A stretch of 64,000 bases of DNA, from the NCBI GenBank assembly GCA_024235935.1, contig JACKLL010000007.1, positions 124,001 through 188,000 of the forward strand, in the 5' to 3' direction. A program made the translations under genes and the position numbers. Positions within the stretch are counted from its first letter, which is position 1. Every line of letters begins with the position of its first letter. Below the pieces are notes generated by a model. The model was not told where the DNA came from. It searched no databases and saw nothing but the letters and a program-made list of their open reading frames with translations. The DNA comes from Rhodoferax sp. GTDB lineage: Bacteria; Pseudomonadota; Gammaproteobacteria; Burkholderiales; Burkholderiaceae_C. Below are positions 1 to 11,146 of this stretch, piece by piece.

Positions 1-308
1 CGGATCGGGTCCAGGTCGAGGCGATCGCGCCCGGATTCTGGACGGTCACGGTGAACTACGGCTTCAAGAACGCGCCCGACATCCCTCAGGCCCTGGAACT
101 TTGCAAGGCGCATGGCCTGCCCATCGATCTGTTCGAGACATCCTATTTCCTGAGCCGCGAGATCGTCGTTCCGAGTCGCAAGGCCGGCATGGCCCGCTGG
201 CGCGAAGCGCTGTTCGCATTGATGTCGCGCAATGCCGGAAGCGTGGCCGCGTACTTCCGCCTGCCCAACAACTGCGTGGTCGAACTGGGAACCCGCGTTC
301 AGCTCTGA
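1..308 (+). CDS. kup: Kup-type low-affinity potassium transporter, C-terminal end (partial)
   Basis: Only the last ~102 codons are present; the reading frame is open from position 3 to the TGA at 306-308. The tail matches the cytoplasmic C-terminal domain of KUP/HAK/KT transporters: 'YGF' followed by 'DIPQALELC', then 'ETSYFLSRE', 'WREALFALMSRNA' and the terminal 'VVELGTRVQL'. Kup imports K+ with protons across the inner membrane. The membrane part lies upstream of the window, so topology and start cannot be judged. The family is clear from the tail alone. Confidence 0.9.
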   Translation, partial: DRVQVEAIAPGFWTVTVNYGFKNAPDIPQALELCKAHGLPIDLFETSYFLSREIVVPSRKAGMARWREALFALMSRNAGSVAAYFRLPNNCVVELGTRVQL

Positions 309-557
309 ATGGAAGCCGTCCTCGCGCCAACGCCCTCGCGCGGCAGGTAGCGCGGTCGCAAGCGGTGCGCACCGCCAAGGGCCCGCCGGTCCTGCGCACA
401 CGCGACTTCCCTGCGAGCGTCGCAAGGTCGCGGCTGCACCAGAGGCAGGATCCACCGCAAGCTGGCATCATCGCGACATGCACGCATTGCCCCCCGCACG
501 CCCCGGGTGCCCCGGACGCCACGCCCGCCGCGCGACTCGCAAGCACCTTCCTGCGCC

Positions 558-1256
558 ATGACAAGCCCACTCGTCGACGGCTATCGCGCCCTGGTGATCG
601 GCGCCAGCGGTGCCATCGGACAGGCCTGGCTGCAATTGCTGGAGCAGGACATCCGCTGCGGCACGGCCATCGGCCTGTCCCGCACGGGCGAACCTGCACT
701 GGTGCTGGAGGACGAAGACAGCCTGTGCGCGGCGGCGGCATCGGTGGCCGATCAGGGTCCGTTTCACCTGGTGCTGGACGCCACCGGCGCCCTGGTCATC
801 GATGGCCGCGGCCCCGAGAAGCGGCTGGACGAACTCGACGGTGCTGCACTGCTGCGCGCGATGCAGGTCAATGCCATCGGCCCGGCGCTGCTGCTCAAGC
901 ACTTCGTGCCGCTGCTGGCCAGCGGCGAGCGCGTCGTATGGGCCAAGCTGTCAGCGCGGGTGGGCAGCATAGCGGACAACCGCAAAGGCGGCTGGTACGG
1001 CTACCGTGCCTCCAAGGCGGCGCTGAACATGTTGCTGCAGACGGCAGCGATCGAGATCGCCAGGCGCCGGCCATTGGCGGTGGTGGCCGCGCTGCAACCG
1101 GGCACGGTGCGCTCGCGGCTCAGCCATGCGTTTGTCGGCGACGATGCGCTCGACCCTCAGGTCTCGGCACGCCAGATGCTGGCGGCACTGGACACGCTCT
1201 CGGCCACCGGCCGGGCCCACTTCATCGACTACCGGGGCCAGTCAATCCCGTGGTGA
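558..1256 (+). CDS. SDR family NAD(P)-dependent oxidoreductase
   Basis: A 232-residue short-chain dehydrogenase/reductase. The nucleotide-binding glycine motif appears near the N-terminus as 'VIGASGAIGQ', and the catalytic Tyr-X3-Lys as 'YRASK' near residue 149, preceded by a Ser-containing strand ('AKLSARVGS'). It resembles short SDRs of the C-factor/CsgA-like group; the substrate cannot be inferred. I chose the ATG at 558 because the upstream in-frame codons (from 507) encode Pro/Arg-rich sequence with no family similarity. It is convergent with the EamA transporter gene 12 bp downstream. Confidence 0.8.
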   Translation: MTSPLVDGYRALVIGASGAIGQAWLQLLEQDIRCGTAIGLSRTGEPALVLEDEDSLCAAAASVADQGPFHLVLDATGALVIDGRGPEKRLDELDGAALLRAMQVNAIGPALLLKHFVPLLASGERVVWAKLSARVGSIADNRKGGWYGYRASKAALNMLLQTAAIEIARRRPLAVVAALQPGTVRSRLSHAFVGDDALDPQVSARQMLAALDTLSATGRAHFIDYRGQSIPW

Positions 1257-1268
1257 GCGCCGGGGCGC

Positions 1269-2168
1269 TCAGTGCGCCGCCTGCGGCGCAGGGCCGCGGG
1301 TCAGAATGGCGAGCAGACTGGCACTGACGATCAGCAAGCCGCCCATCACCGTGGTCGCGCTCAACTGCGCGCTGCCGGCCCACCAGGCCGACACGCTGGC
1401 CACCAGGATCTCGGCCAGCATCAGCACCGACAGCACGTTGGCGCGCAGCCGCGTGGCGCCGTACTGCAGCGCCAGGTTGCCCACCAGCACCGCCAGCGCA
1501 AACAGCAGCAGCACCAGCCAGGCCGAGCCCTGCAGGGCCAGCGGCGGCGCCTGGCCGGCCAGCGCAAGGGCCCCCATGGCGACCGGTGCGCAGATCACGG
1601 CGCCGGAGAACATCGCCAGGCTGCGTACGTCATCGGCCAGGTCGGCAAAGCGGCGCAGCAGCACGTTGTTCAGGCCAAAACAGAAGCCGGCAAGCACCGC
1701 CAGCCAGTCGGCGACCGACGACGGTACCGGCAACACCAGCTGGCCCTCGCCCAGCACCAGCACGGCACCGGTCAGCGCCAGCGCGATACGGCCCAGCGCC
1801 GATGCCGTAACGGGCTCGCGCAGCAACCAGCGGGCGAGGATCACCACCCACATCGGCATCAGGTAGAACAGCAGCACCGAACGCACCACGTCGCCGGTGG
1901 CCAGCGCCACGTTGAAACACACGTTGGTCAGGCCCGAGGCCAGCATCAGCCACAGCAACTGCGGGGACGCCAGGCTGCGGCGTACAGCACCGGGACGCAC
2001 CACCAGCACGGCCAGCGTGCAGGCGGTGAAGATGAACAGGGTCGTCCACAAGGTCCCCACGCCATGGGCTTCGAGCCACTTGAGCGGAATCCAGGCCAGG
2101 CCCCAGACCGTGGCGTTGACGAGTGCCGCAAAGGCGGCGGGCAGCAGGGAGGAGCGAGCGGTGGGCAC
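1269..2168 (-). CDS. EamA/DMT family transporter
   Basis: A 299-residue integral membrane protein with about ten hydrophobic segments in two repeated halves, as in EamA (drug/metabolite transporter superfamily) exporters. The N-terminus contains 'VNATVWGLAWIPLKW', a typical first EamA helix. Such proteins usually export amino acids or metabolites; the substrate is unknown here. Translation probably starts at GTG 2168, since no in-frame ATG lies before the first helix. It is divergent from the DUF3750 gene, with a 136-bp shared upstream region. Confidence 0.85.
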   Translation of the reverse strand: MPTARSSLLPAAFAALVNATVWGLAWIPLKWLEAHGVGTLWTTLFIFTACTLAVLVVRPGAVRRSLASPQLLWLMLASGLTNVCFNVALATGDVVRSVLLFYLMPMWVVILARWLLREPVTASALGRIALALTGAVLVLGEGQLVLPVPSSVADWLAVLAGFCFGLNNVLLRRFADLADDVRSLAMFSGAVICAPVAMGALALAGQAPPLALQGSAWLVLLLFALAVLVGNLALQYGATRLRANVLSVLMLAEILVASVSAWWAGSAQLSATTVMGGLLIVSASLLAILTRGPAPQAAH

Positions 2169-2304
2169 CCGGCATTATCCGGGCCCGGATTGCACCCGCG
2201 GAATACACCTGCGAGGGACATGCAAAACGGTTCATGCCAGAATCTTCCGGACACCTGTCTCCCATGTTCATGCGCAGCGAACTGCGCCAAGGAGGATCCC
2301 CACG

Positions 2305-3081
2305 ATGCAGGTACGCCGCAGATGGCTGCGCTGGCCTCTGGCGCTGTTCGGCATGGTCGCTTTGCTGCTGATGGGCCCGATCGGCGTGCTGGCCTTCGGC
2401 AACATCGACCTCGACAGCCCCTGGCAACGGACCAACCGCGACAGCACCGGGCAGGCACCCGACCCCGCCGTCGTGCGCGAGGCCGTGGTGCAGGTCTATG
2501 GGGCACGCACCGTGCGCTGGCGTGGCGCCTTCGGCATCCACCCGTGGATCGCCGTCAAGCGCGCGAATGCCGACAGCTACACCACGTTCCAGAAGATCGG
2601 CTGGCGGGCCTACCGCGGCGGCGATGCGATCGTGTCTTCCGACGTATCCACCCCCGACACCCGCTGGTTCGGTGCCGAGCCGCAGCTGCTGGTCGAGCAC
2701 CGCGGCGCTGCCGCAGAAGCGATGATCGACCGCATCGAGGCAGCCGTGGCCCGCTACCCGTGGGGCCGCGAATACCGGCTCTGGCCGGGCCCGAACAGCA
2801 ACACCTTTGTGGCCTATGTGGCGCGCGAAGTGCCCGAGCTGCACCTGGACCTGCCGCCCACCGCCATCGGCAAGGACTACCTCGGCGCCACCACGTTGCT
2901 GGCCAAGGCCCCCAGCGGCACCGGCTGGCAGGTCTCGCTGGCGGGATTGGCCGGCCTCACCGTGGCACGCGAGGAAGGGCTGGAGCTCAACCTGCTGGGC
3001 CTGGGCTTTGGCGTCGACGTCAACGACGCACGGCTGCGGCTGCCGGGACTGGGCCTGTGGCCGGCGGCGAAGCAGCCGTGA
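2305..3081 (+). CDS. DUF3750 domain-containing protein
   Basis: A 258-residue protein with an N-terminal Arg-rich stretch and one strong hydrophobic segment (about residues 9-30, an uncleaved anchor or signal peptide), followed by a soluble domain matching DUF3750 ('RWRGAFGIHPWIAVK', 'GPNSNTFVAYVAREVPEL'). The domain is found in many proteobacteria and has no known biochemical role; it is likely periplasmic or membrane anchored. The start at 2305 is supported by a good Shine-Dalgarno AAGGAGG about 9 bases upstream. The C-terminal half is Gly/Leu-rich ('LLGLGFGVDV'). Confidence 0.75.
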   Translation: MQVRRRWLRWPLALFGMVALLLMGPIGVLAFGNIDLDSPWQRTNRDSTGQAPDPAVVREAVVQVYGARTVRWRGAFGIHPWIAVKRANADSYTTFQKIGWRAYRGGDAIVSSDVSTPDTRWFGAEPQLLVEHRGAAAEAMIDRIEAAVARYPWGREYRLWPGPNSNTFVAYVAREVPELHLDLPPTAIGKDYLGATTLLAKAPSGTGWQVSLAGLAGLTVAREEGLELNLLGLGFGVDVNDARLRLPGLGLWPAAKQP

Positions 3082-3154
3082 TGGCGTTGTGGCACCCGCT
3101 CTGCGCGCAGCGGGCAGCAGGTTCGGGCCTGTCACACAGACGCGGCCCCTCACA

Positions 3155-3739
3155 ATGAACGACGCTGCCGTGCACCCCACACTGGCACGTGCGTTTGCGG
3201 CCATGCCGGACGGTGTGCAGCGCGAACTCCAGGCCTTGTTCACGCCGCGCGTCATCCGGCGCGGCCAGCCGGTGCTGCAGCAAGGCGAACACTGGGACAA
3301 GGCCTTCGTCATCCACAGCGGGCTGCTGCGCATGAGCTTCACCCGGCGCGATGGGCGCGAATTCAACAAGAGCTTTCACAGTGAAGGCATGCTGGTGTGC
3401 CCCATCACCGATGCGATGGTGCAGCAAGCCTCGCTGTTCGCGATCCATGCGGTGCAGACATGTACCGTGCTGCAGGCCTCTGCCGAAGCCATGCGTGCGT
3501 GCCTGGGCCGCCACGGCGCCTGGGAGCCGCTGCGCACGCTGCTGCTCGAGCGGCTGGTCACCCACAAGCTCGAACGCGAATACCACCTGCTGGTGATGGA
3601 CGGGCGCACCCGCTACGACCACTTCTGCCGCACCGCACCGCAACTGGCAGACCGTATCCCGCTGGCCCAGCTGGCCACCTACCTGGGCATTACCGATGTG
3701 TCGCTGTCGCGCATCCGGCGTGCCCGTACCAAGCCCTAG
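3155..3739 (+). CDS. Crp/Fnr family transcriptional regulator
   Basis: A 194-residue regulator with an N-terminal cyclic-nucleotide-binding-like beta-roll (about residues 20-110, 'FVIHSGLLRMSFTRRDG') and a C-terminal winged helix ('IPLAQLATYLGITDVSLSRIRR', with the usual recognition-helix spacing). The arginine/serine phosphate-binding cassette of true cAMP sensors is not evident, and there is no FNR-type cysteine cluster, so the ligand is unknown. It lies just upstream of the DUF1772/LysE pair and may regulate it; that is inference from position only. Confidence 0.85.
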   Translation: MNDAAVHPTLARAFAAMPDGVQRELQALFTPRVIRRGQPVLQQGEHWDKAFVIHSGLLRMSFTRRDGREFNKSFHSEGMLVCPITDAMVQQASLFAIHAVQTCTVLQASAEAMRACLGRHGAWEPLRTLLLERLVTHKLEREYHLLVMDGRTRYDHFCRTAPQLADRIPLAQLATYLGITDVSLSRIRRARTKP

Positions 3740-3886
3740 CGGCACGCGGGGGTCGCAAAGAGGGCTGCGCCGACCCTGATCATTTGTTAAGGCATCTGCG
3801 CGCGATGCCGCCTAGCATGGCCCTGCCAACGGATCCGGAAGATCTGTTGCCACATATGCAGCCAACTGCAGCAGGAGAACCCGACC

Positions 3887-4441
3887 ATGCACATCCAAAG
3901 CCCGACCCGCACCCTGATAGAGAACACCAGCATCGCCCTGGCCGCCGCCGTGCTCGGCCTGATGGCCGGCTTCTTCTGGACCTACAGCTACAACGTCAAT
4001 CTGGCGATGCTGCAGGTCGACGGCGCGACCTATGCCACGGTGCAGTCGCTGTTCAACCGCAACGTGCGCCATGCCGCATTCTTTGCGCTGTTCTTCGGCG
4101 GCGCAATGCTGCCGCTGCTGGCAGCCGGTATCAACGGCCGGCACTGGCGCACGGCGGCATTCTGGCTGGTGCTGGCCGCCGCCCTGGTCTATGCGCTGGG
4201 CATCGTCGCGTTCACGCGCCAGGTCAACCTGCCGCTCAACGCCTACACCGAGTCCTGGCTGCCGACGCAGTTGCCCGGCGACTGGGAACTGACGCGCGAG
4301 CGCTGGAACGCCGCCAACGCCCTGCGCGTCTGGATCGCCTGCAGCGCGTTTGCATTGGCGCTGGGCGCGCTGGTGCTGCGTGCCTCGGCTAGCAACGCCG
4401 GTGCGGCAAAGCCTGAGCCCACGCGGGCAACCACGCGATGA
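3887..4441 (+). CDS. DUF1772 domain-containing membrane protein
   Basis: A 184-residue protein with four hydrophobic segments and the family pattern 'GFFWTYSYNVNLAM', 'NRNVRHAAFF', 'NLPLNAY' and 'WNAANALRVW'. DUF1772 proteins are related to fungal anthrone oxygenases and are common small inner-membrane proteins of unknown role in bacteria. The gene overlaps the LysE gene by ATGA (4438-4441), so the two are translationally coupled. Confidence 0.8.
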   Translation: MHIQSPTRTLIENTSIALAAAVLGLMAGFFWTYSYNVNLAMLQVDGATYATVQSLFNRNVRHAAFFALFFGGAMLPLLAAGINGRHWRTAAFWLVLAAALVYALGIVAFTRQVNLPLNAYTESWLPTQLPGDWELTRERWNAANALRVWIACSAFALALGALVLRASASNAGAAKPEPTRATTR

Positions 4442-5064
4442 CGCCGCTTTTGATCGGCTTTGCATTGGTCGCTTTCGTCGCCATTGCGACGCCCGGCCCC
4501 ACCGTACTGCTGGCACTGCGAAACGGTTCGCGCCACGGCGTGCACGGCGCGCTGGCCGGCATGCTGGGCGCGGTCTGCTCCGATATCGTTCTGGTCGGTG
4601 CAACGGCGGCCGGTCTGGGCACGCTGCTGTCGGCATCGGAATTCTGGCTCTCCGTCTTCAAGTGGCTGGGAGTGGGCTACCTCGCCTGGCTGGGTCTGCA
4701 ACTGCTGCGTTCGCGCGGCACCCTGGCAACCATTGCGGCCGCGGATCGACCAGCAGCGCCCGACGCGCGGGAGCAGTTTGTGCGCAGCCTGCTGGTGGCG
4801 ATCACCAACCCCAAGGGCTATCTGTTCTGCTCGGCCCTGCTGCCGCAGTTCGTCGTCCCGCACGAGCCCTTGCTTGCGCAATACGCCACACTGGCGCTGC
4901 TGTTCGCCGGCATCGACTTTGGCGTGATGCTTCTGTACGCGGCGGCAGGATCGCGCGCACTACGGATGCTTCAGCATCGCGGAGCCTTGTGGCTGGACCG
5001 AACCTGTGGCAGCTTGTTGCTGGCGCTGGCCGGTCTGCTGGCGCTCTATCGTCGCCAGGGCTGA
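4438..5064 (+). CDS. LysE/RhtB family amino-acid exporter
   Basis: A 208-residue inner-membrane protein with six predicted helices and the diagnostic first-helix motif 'ATPGPTVLLALRNGSRHG' followed by 'GLGTLLSASEFWL' and 'VAITNPKGYLFCSALLPQF'. Members export amino acids such as lysine, threonine or homoserine lactone; the substrate is not predictable. It starts inside the stop codon of the DUF1772 gene (ATGA), which indicates a two-gene unit. Confidence 0.9.
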   Translation: MTPLLIGFALVAFVAIATPGPTVLLALRNGSRHGVHGALAGMLGAVCSDIVLVGATAAGLGTLLSASEFWLSVFKWLGVGYLAWLGLQLLRSRGTLATIAAADRPAAPDAREQFVRSLLVAITNPKGYLFCSALLPQFVVPHEPLLAQYATLALLFAGIDFGVMLLYAAAGSRALRMLQHRGALWLDRTCGSLLLALAGLLALYRRQG

Positions 5065-5165
5065 GCGCGAAGACCTTGACCGGCATGCAGGCCAAGCTGT
5101 CGGCGCACGGGCGCACGCACCCACGATTGACCCACCAGTGGAACGCCGTGTTGCGCGTGGTGGGC

Positions 5166-5194
5166 TTTCAATCAGGCACGGCAGCCCCTATATT
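5166..5194 (+). promoter_or_regulatory. Candidate sigma70 promoter of the pirin gene
   Basis: TTTCAA (5166-5171), a 17-bp spacer, then TATATT (5189-5194; 5/6 match to TATAAT). It lies 44 bp upstream of the pirin ATG. The -35 box is weak (3/6), so this is a plausible rather than certain call. Confidence 0.45.
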
Positions 5195-5237
5195 GGATAC
5201 ACGCGCCCGCCGGGCCAGAGACCAGGAAAGCCAAACC

Positions 5238-6119
5238 ATGAGCACCATCGCAGACCGCCCCACCGTGACCTTGCCGCGTTCGGTCGAACGCATCGTGGTG
5301 GGCGAAGCCACATCGGACGGCGCCGGCGTCAAGCTGAACCGCGTGCTGACGCAGCAGCTGCAGCGCCGGCTCGACCCGTTCCTGATGCTCGACGCGTTCG
5401 GCAGCGACAAGGCCGACGACTACATCGCCGGCTTCCCGGACCATCCGCACCGCGGCTTCGAGACCATCAGCTACATGATTGCCGGGCGCATGCGTCACCG
5501 TGACAGCGCCGGCAACGAAGGCCTGCTGGAGAACGGCGGCGTGCAGTGGATGACGGCCGGCAGTGGCGTCATCCATTCGGAGATCCCGGAGCAGGAGCAC
5601 GGCGTGATGGAAGGATTCCAGCTCTGGCTGAACCTGCCGGCGGCCGACAAGATGCGCACGCCGTGGTACCGCGACTTCAAGGCCGAAGAGCTGCCCCGAC
5701 TGACCACCGCCGGGGATGTGGCCGTGACCGTGATCGCCGGCGAGACCCATGGCGTGCGCGGTGCGGTGACGCGCGACGGCACCTTGCCGCTGTACCTGGA
5801 TCTGCACATGCCGCAGGGCACGCAGTTTGCGCAACCGCTGCCGGCGGGCCACAACGCTTTCGTCTATGTGTACCGCGGTGCGGTGCAGATCGGCGGACAG
5901 TCCGTGTCGGCGCAGCGCATGGCGATATTGAAGAACGACGCCGGCTCGGACGGCATCCGCATCGACGCGGGCGAAGACGCAAGGCTGCTGCTGATCGCCG
6001 GGCGCCCCCTGAAGGAGCCGATCGCGCAGTACGGGCCCTTCGTCATGAACACGCAGGAAGAGGTGTTCCAGGCCGTGCGCGACTTCCAGAACGGGCAGTT
6101 CGGCGAGCGGCCCCGCTGA
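5238..6119 (+). CDS. Pirin family protein
   Basis: A 293-residue bicupin. The N-terminal cupin carries the metal-binding motif 'FPDHPHRGFETISYMIAG' with further His in 'MRHRD', and the glutamate/histidine strand 'VQWMTAGSGVIHSE'. The C-terminal cupin holds 'LPLYLDLHMPQGTQF' and 'AFVYVYRGAVQIG'. Bacterial pirins bind Fe or other divalent metals; some have quercetin 2,3-dioxygenase activity and others act as redox-linked regulators. The gene stands alone between intergenic gaps and probably has its own promoter. Confidence 0.9.
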   Translation: MSTIADRPTVTLPRSVERIVVGEATSDGAGVKLNRVLTQQLQRRLDPFLMLDAFGSDKADDYIAGFPDHPHRGFETISYMIAGRMRHRDSAGNEGLLENGGVQWMTAGSGVIHSEIPEQEHGVMEGFQLWLNLPAADKMRTPWYRDFKAEELPRLTTAGDVAVTVIAGETHGVRGAVTRDGTLPLYLDLHMPQGTQFAQPLPAGHNAFVYVYRGAVQIGGQSVSAQRMAILKNDAGSDGIRIDAGEDARLLLIAGRPLKEPIAQYGPFVMNTQEEVFQAVRDFQNGQFGERPR

Positions 6120-6281
6120 TCGCGGCAGCGCGACGCGCACCGGGATCGGTACGGCAAAGGCAGGGCGATCCCGGGACGCCGCATGGGCGTTCCTGTTGTA
6201 CATGCCCGACAGCTAGCCCCCTGGATCCAGCGGATCGGCCCCAAAGGGTTGCGGCTTGACCCATATCAACGTAGAACCGAT

Positions 6282-6319
6282 GCAGGGGGGCGCCAGCCGC
6301 ACCGGCCGGCCGCCCCTGC
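6282..6319 (+). terminator. Hairpin downstream of pirin / in the leader of the symporter gene
   Basis: GCAGGGG (6282-6288) pairs with CCCCTGC (6313-6319) around a GC-rich loop that can pair further (CGCC / GGCG). It could end pirin transcription or form leader structure for the symporter gene starting at 6351. No T-run follows, so intrinsic termination is uncertain. Confidence 0.3.
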
Positions 6320-6350
6320 TTCGCATAACGACTACAGAGAGGGAAAGGCC

Positions 6351-7793
6351 ATGCAACTGCTCGAAAGCTTCTTCAACGCCATTGGCGACCTGACCTGGGG
6401 CTGGGCCCTGATACCGTTTCTGGTCGTGCTCGGCCTGTTCTTCACGATGGCCACCGGCTTCGTGCAGTTTCGCTATTTCGTGCGCATGTTCCGGGTACTG
6501 GCCGGACAGAACGAATCGGCCGATCCGAATGCGATTTCCGCGCGCGAGGCCTTGCTGGTCTCGGTGGGTGGGCGCGTCGGCGGCGGCAACATCGCCGGCG
6601 TGGCCGTGGCCATCACGCTCGGCGGGCCGGGCGCGGTGTTCTGGATGTGGGCGATCGCAGCCGTCGGCATGGCGACCAGCCTGATCGAATGCTCGCTCGC
6701 CCAGCTGTTCAAGCGCCGGGAGGAGAACGGCGACTTCCGCGGCGGGCCGGCGCGCTCCATCCTGTTCGGCCTGGGTGCCGACTACAAGTGGCTGGCGGTG
6801 CTCTACGCCGTGGGCCTGATCGCCTCGTTCGCGCTGGGCTTCAACGCCTTCCAGGGCAACACCGTGGCCGGCGCCGCGCTCGACAGCCTGGGCATCGAAC
6901 GCCTGTGGACCGGCATCTTCCTGGCGATCGGCACCGGCCTGATCGTCTACGGCGGCATCCACCGCATCGCCAAGGTGGCCGACGTCATCGTTCCGGTGAT
7001 GGCCTTCGGCTACATCCTGCTGGCGCTGCTGGTGATCGTCATGAACATCGGCGACCTGCCCGGCGTGATCCGCTCCATCTTCGCCAACGCCTTCGGGTTC
7101 GAGGAGGCCGTGAGCGGCGGCATGGGCGCCGCCTTGGCACAGGGCCTGCGACGGGGGCTGTTCTCGAATGAGGCCGGCCTTGGTTCGGCGCCCAACGTGG
7201 CCGCCACGGCCGACGTGCGCCACCCGGTCAGCCAGGGCATCACGCAGTCGCTGTCGGTGTTCATCGATACCTTCGTCATCTGCAGCTGCACCGCCTTCGT
7301 CATCCTGCTGGGCAAGGTCTACGTTCCCGGCGCAGAAGGCATCGACGGCGTCGCACTGACGCAGCAGTCGCTGGTCTCGCACCTGGGTGACTGGGCCCAG
7401 TACGCGCTGACAGCGGCCATTTTGCTGTTCGCCTTCAGCTCCATCATCTACAACTACTACCTGGGCGAGAACGCGATGTCGATCATGACGGAGCACCCGG
7501 TCGCGATCCACGGGCTGCGCCTGGTGGTCGTGGCCATCGTGTTCATCGGCGCTGTGGCCCCGGGGGCCTCGGCCGTGTTCTTCTTCTCCGACCCGATGAT
7601 GGGCATCCTGGCCGTCGTCAACCTGCTGGCGCTGATGATGCTGTTCCCCACCGCGCAGCGGCTGATCGTCGACTTCCGCCAGCAACTCGCGGCCGGCGTG
7701 TTGCGCCCGGTGCTGGACCCGGACAAGTTCAAGGACCTGAACATCGACCGCACCGCATGGACCGGCATCGACCCGGACGCGCCCAAGCGGTGA
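6351..7793 (+). CDS. Alanine/glycine:cation symporter family protein (AGCS)
   Basis: A 480-residue polytopic inner-membrane protein. It has the AGCS signature near residues 64-85 ('VGGRVGGGNIAGVAVAI'), 'RRGLFSNEAGLGSAPNVAA' in the middle and 'FAFSSIIYNYYLGE' late in the chain. These transporters take up alanine, glycine or related amino acids with Na+ or H+. The ATG at 6351 follows GAGAGGGAAAGG and directly precedes the first hydrophobic stretch. The usual family length is 440-540 residues, so the gene is complete. Confidence 0.92.
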   Translation: MQLLESFFNAIGDLTWGWALIPFLVVLGLFFTMATGFVQFRYFVRMFRVLAGQNESADPNAISAREALLVSVGGRVGGGNIAGVAVAITLGGPGAVFWMWAIAAVGMATSLIECSLAQLFKRREENGDFRGGPARSILFGLGADYKWLAVLYAVGLIASFALGFNAFQGNTVAGAALDSLGIERLWTGIFLAIGTGLIVYGGIHRIAKVADVIVPVMAFGYILLALLVIVMNIGDLPGVIRSIFANAFGFEEAVSGGMGAALAQGLRRGLFSNEAGLGSAPNVAATADVRHPVSQGITQSLSVFIDTFVICSCTAFVILLGKVYVPGAEGIDGVALTQQSLVSHLGDWAQYALTAAILLFAFSSIIYNYYLGENAMSIMTEHPVAIHGLRLVVVAIVFIGAVAPGASAVFFFSDPMMGILAVVNLLALMMLFPTAQRLIVDFRQQLAAGVLRPVLDPDKFKDLNIDRTAWTGIDPDAPKR

Positions 7794-7809
7794 CGCCACC
7801 CGTAGTCGC

Positions 7810-8238
7810 ATGCCGGTCGCCTTCGCCAGCCCCGCCGTCGAACAGGCATTTGCGGCGTTTGCGCCCGCCGCACGCAAGCGGCTGCTGGCGATACGCGAAC
7901 TGATCTTCTCGGTGGCGGCCACCACCGACGGCGTCGGCGCCCTCACCGAGACGCTCAAATGGGGCGAGCCGGCCTACCTGACGGCGCAGTCGCGCAGCGG
8001 CAGCACCATCCGCCTGGGATGCCCCAAGGCGCCGCAGGGCAGCTGCGCGGTCTACTTCAACTGCAACACCGACCTGGTCGACACCTTTCGCACGCTGTTC
8101 CCGCAGGCCTGGCGCTATGAGGGCAACCGGGCCATCGTGTTCGCGCCTGGCGACACGCTCGATTCGCAGGCACTGGCGCTGTGCATAGGTGCTGCGCTGC
8201 GCTACCACCGCGAGAGGAAATTGCGCCGCGGCACCTGA
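7810..8238 (+). CDS. DUF1801 domain-containing protein
   Basis: A 142-residue soluble protein of the YdhG/DUF1801 fold, seen from 'LLAIRELIFSVA', 'ETLKWGEPAYLT', the SxSTIRLG-type strand and 'NRAIVFAPGD'. Some relatives are described as iron chaperone (Fra)-like proteins, but no function is established for this branch. It starts 17 bp after the symporter stop and may be cotranscribed with it. Confidence 0.8.
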   Translation: MPVAFASPAVEQAFAAFAPAARKRLLAIRELIFSVAATTDGVGALTETLKWGEPAYLTAQSRSGSTIRLGCPKAPQGSCAVYFNCNTDLVDTFRTLFPQAWRYEGNRAIVFAPGDTLDSQALALCIGAALRYHRERKLRRGT

Positions 8239-8439
8239 CGGCAGACAACCAGGCATCCGCAGCCTGGATCGACATGCGTGCGGGTCGACGATGACGGGCG
8301 TTGCCGGCGCTTCGCGCTTGCGCTCTCTCTTGTGCCCTCTCTTGTGCCCTCTCTTGTGCCTCTTGTAAGGCAAATTCCGACACGCGCCATGTCTCCCCAC
8401 CCGATACCGCGATCCGCACGCCGGCCCTAGGATCCCACC
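8239..8439. other. Intergenic region holding a short tandem repeat
   Basis: About 200 bp without a convincing gene. The only structure I see is the 12-bp triplicate repeat listed separately. Small open frames here look like chance openings in GC-rich DNA. Confidence 0.5.
8325..8360. repeat. Three perfect tandem copies of a 12-bp unit
   Basis: The unit CTCTCTTGTGCC occurs at 8325-8336, 8337-8348 and 8349-8360, followed by a decayed partial copy (TCTTGT). It is pyrimidine-rich on the + strand and sits between two genes. Such a repeat can vary in copy number by replication slippage. Confidence 0.9.
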
Positions 8440-8664
8440 ATGTTCGCCATCCTGTCATCCAAGCGCTCCTGTGCTCCCTCCGCTGCAGCGCTGGCGGTTG
8501 CGGCTCGACCCACGCGCTCGGCAACGGCATGGGCGGATCCATTGCCACTGCCCGAGGTCGTCGAAGACGATTCCGACGCGGCATGGGCACTGTGGCAAGC
8601 CACCGTGCGGGGCCAGTCGTCCCAGGACGCCGACACGGTTCTGATGGACCTGCCGGCGTATTGA
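8440..8664 (+). CDS. Possible small acidic protein, 74 residues (hypothetical)
   Basis: An ATG frame encoding 74 residues; the C-terminal half is acidic with a patterned stretch 'EVVEDDSDAAWALWQ'. I do not recognise a family. Similar 'DDSDxAWxxW' patterns occur in small Burkholderiales proteins as I recall them, which is the only reason to prefer it over neighbouring chance frames. No strong ribosome binding site precedes it. It may be non-coding. Confidence 0.35.
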   Translation: MFAILSSKRSCAPSAAALAVAARPTRSATAWADPLPLPEVVEDDSDAAWALWQATVRGQSSQDADTVLMDLPAY

Positions 8665-8913
8665 TCGACGCCAGCGGGTCGGACGCATGGGCAGGCGGGC
8701 GGCTCCGCCCATGGCGCTGATTCGCGCAAGAGACCCGACGTACGCCATCCGTCATTGACGGTTGCGTCTCCGGGCCGGGCGGCTGATGCGGTCGCCGGCT
8801 TGCCTGCGTGGCTATGACCGCCATTGACAAAACCAAGTAGCCATCGACAGCTGCGCTCACTAGACTGGGCCTTCACACGCTGAAACCAACCTGTCAACAC
8901 AAGGAGACCGCCC
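8665..8913 (+). other. Region upstream of katG
   Basis: About 250 bp without a recognisable gene. It contains the katG Shine-Dalgarno (AAGGAGA, ~6 bases before the ATG at 8914) and a TTGACA at 8824-8829 that could be a -35 box, though no good -10 lies at 16-18 bp. I could not recognise an OxyR-type ATAG-N7-CTAT array. Confidence 0.4.
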
Positions 8914-11120
<2,207 letters not shown>

Positions 11121-11146
11121 GGCCTGTGCGCAGCCATTGAGCCCCC

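Noticed and set aside
6240..6290. Sigma70 promoter for the symporter gene (TTGACC near 6256)
   Set aside because: No acceptable -10 box at 16-18 bp.
8325..8360. Short CRISPR array
   Set aside because: Repeats are 12 bp, directly adjacent, without spacers; no cas genes.
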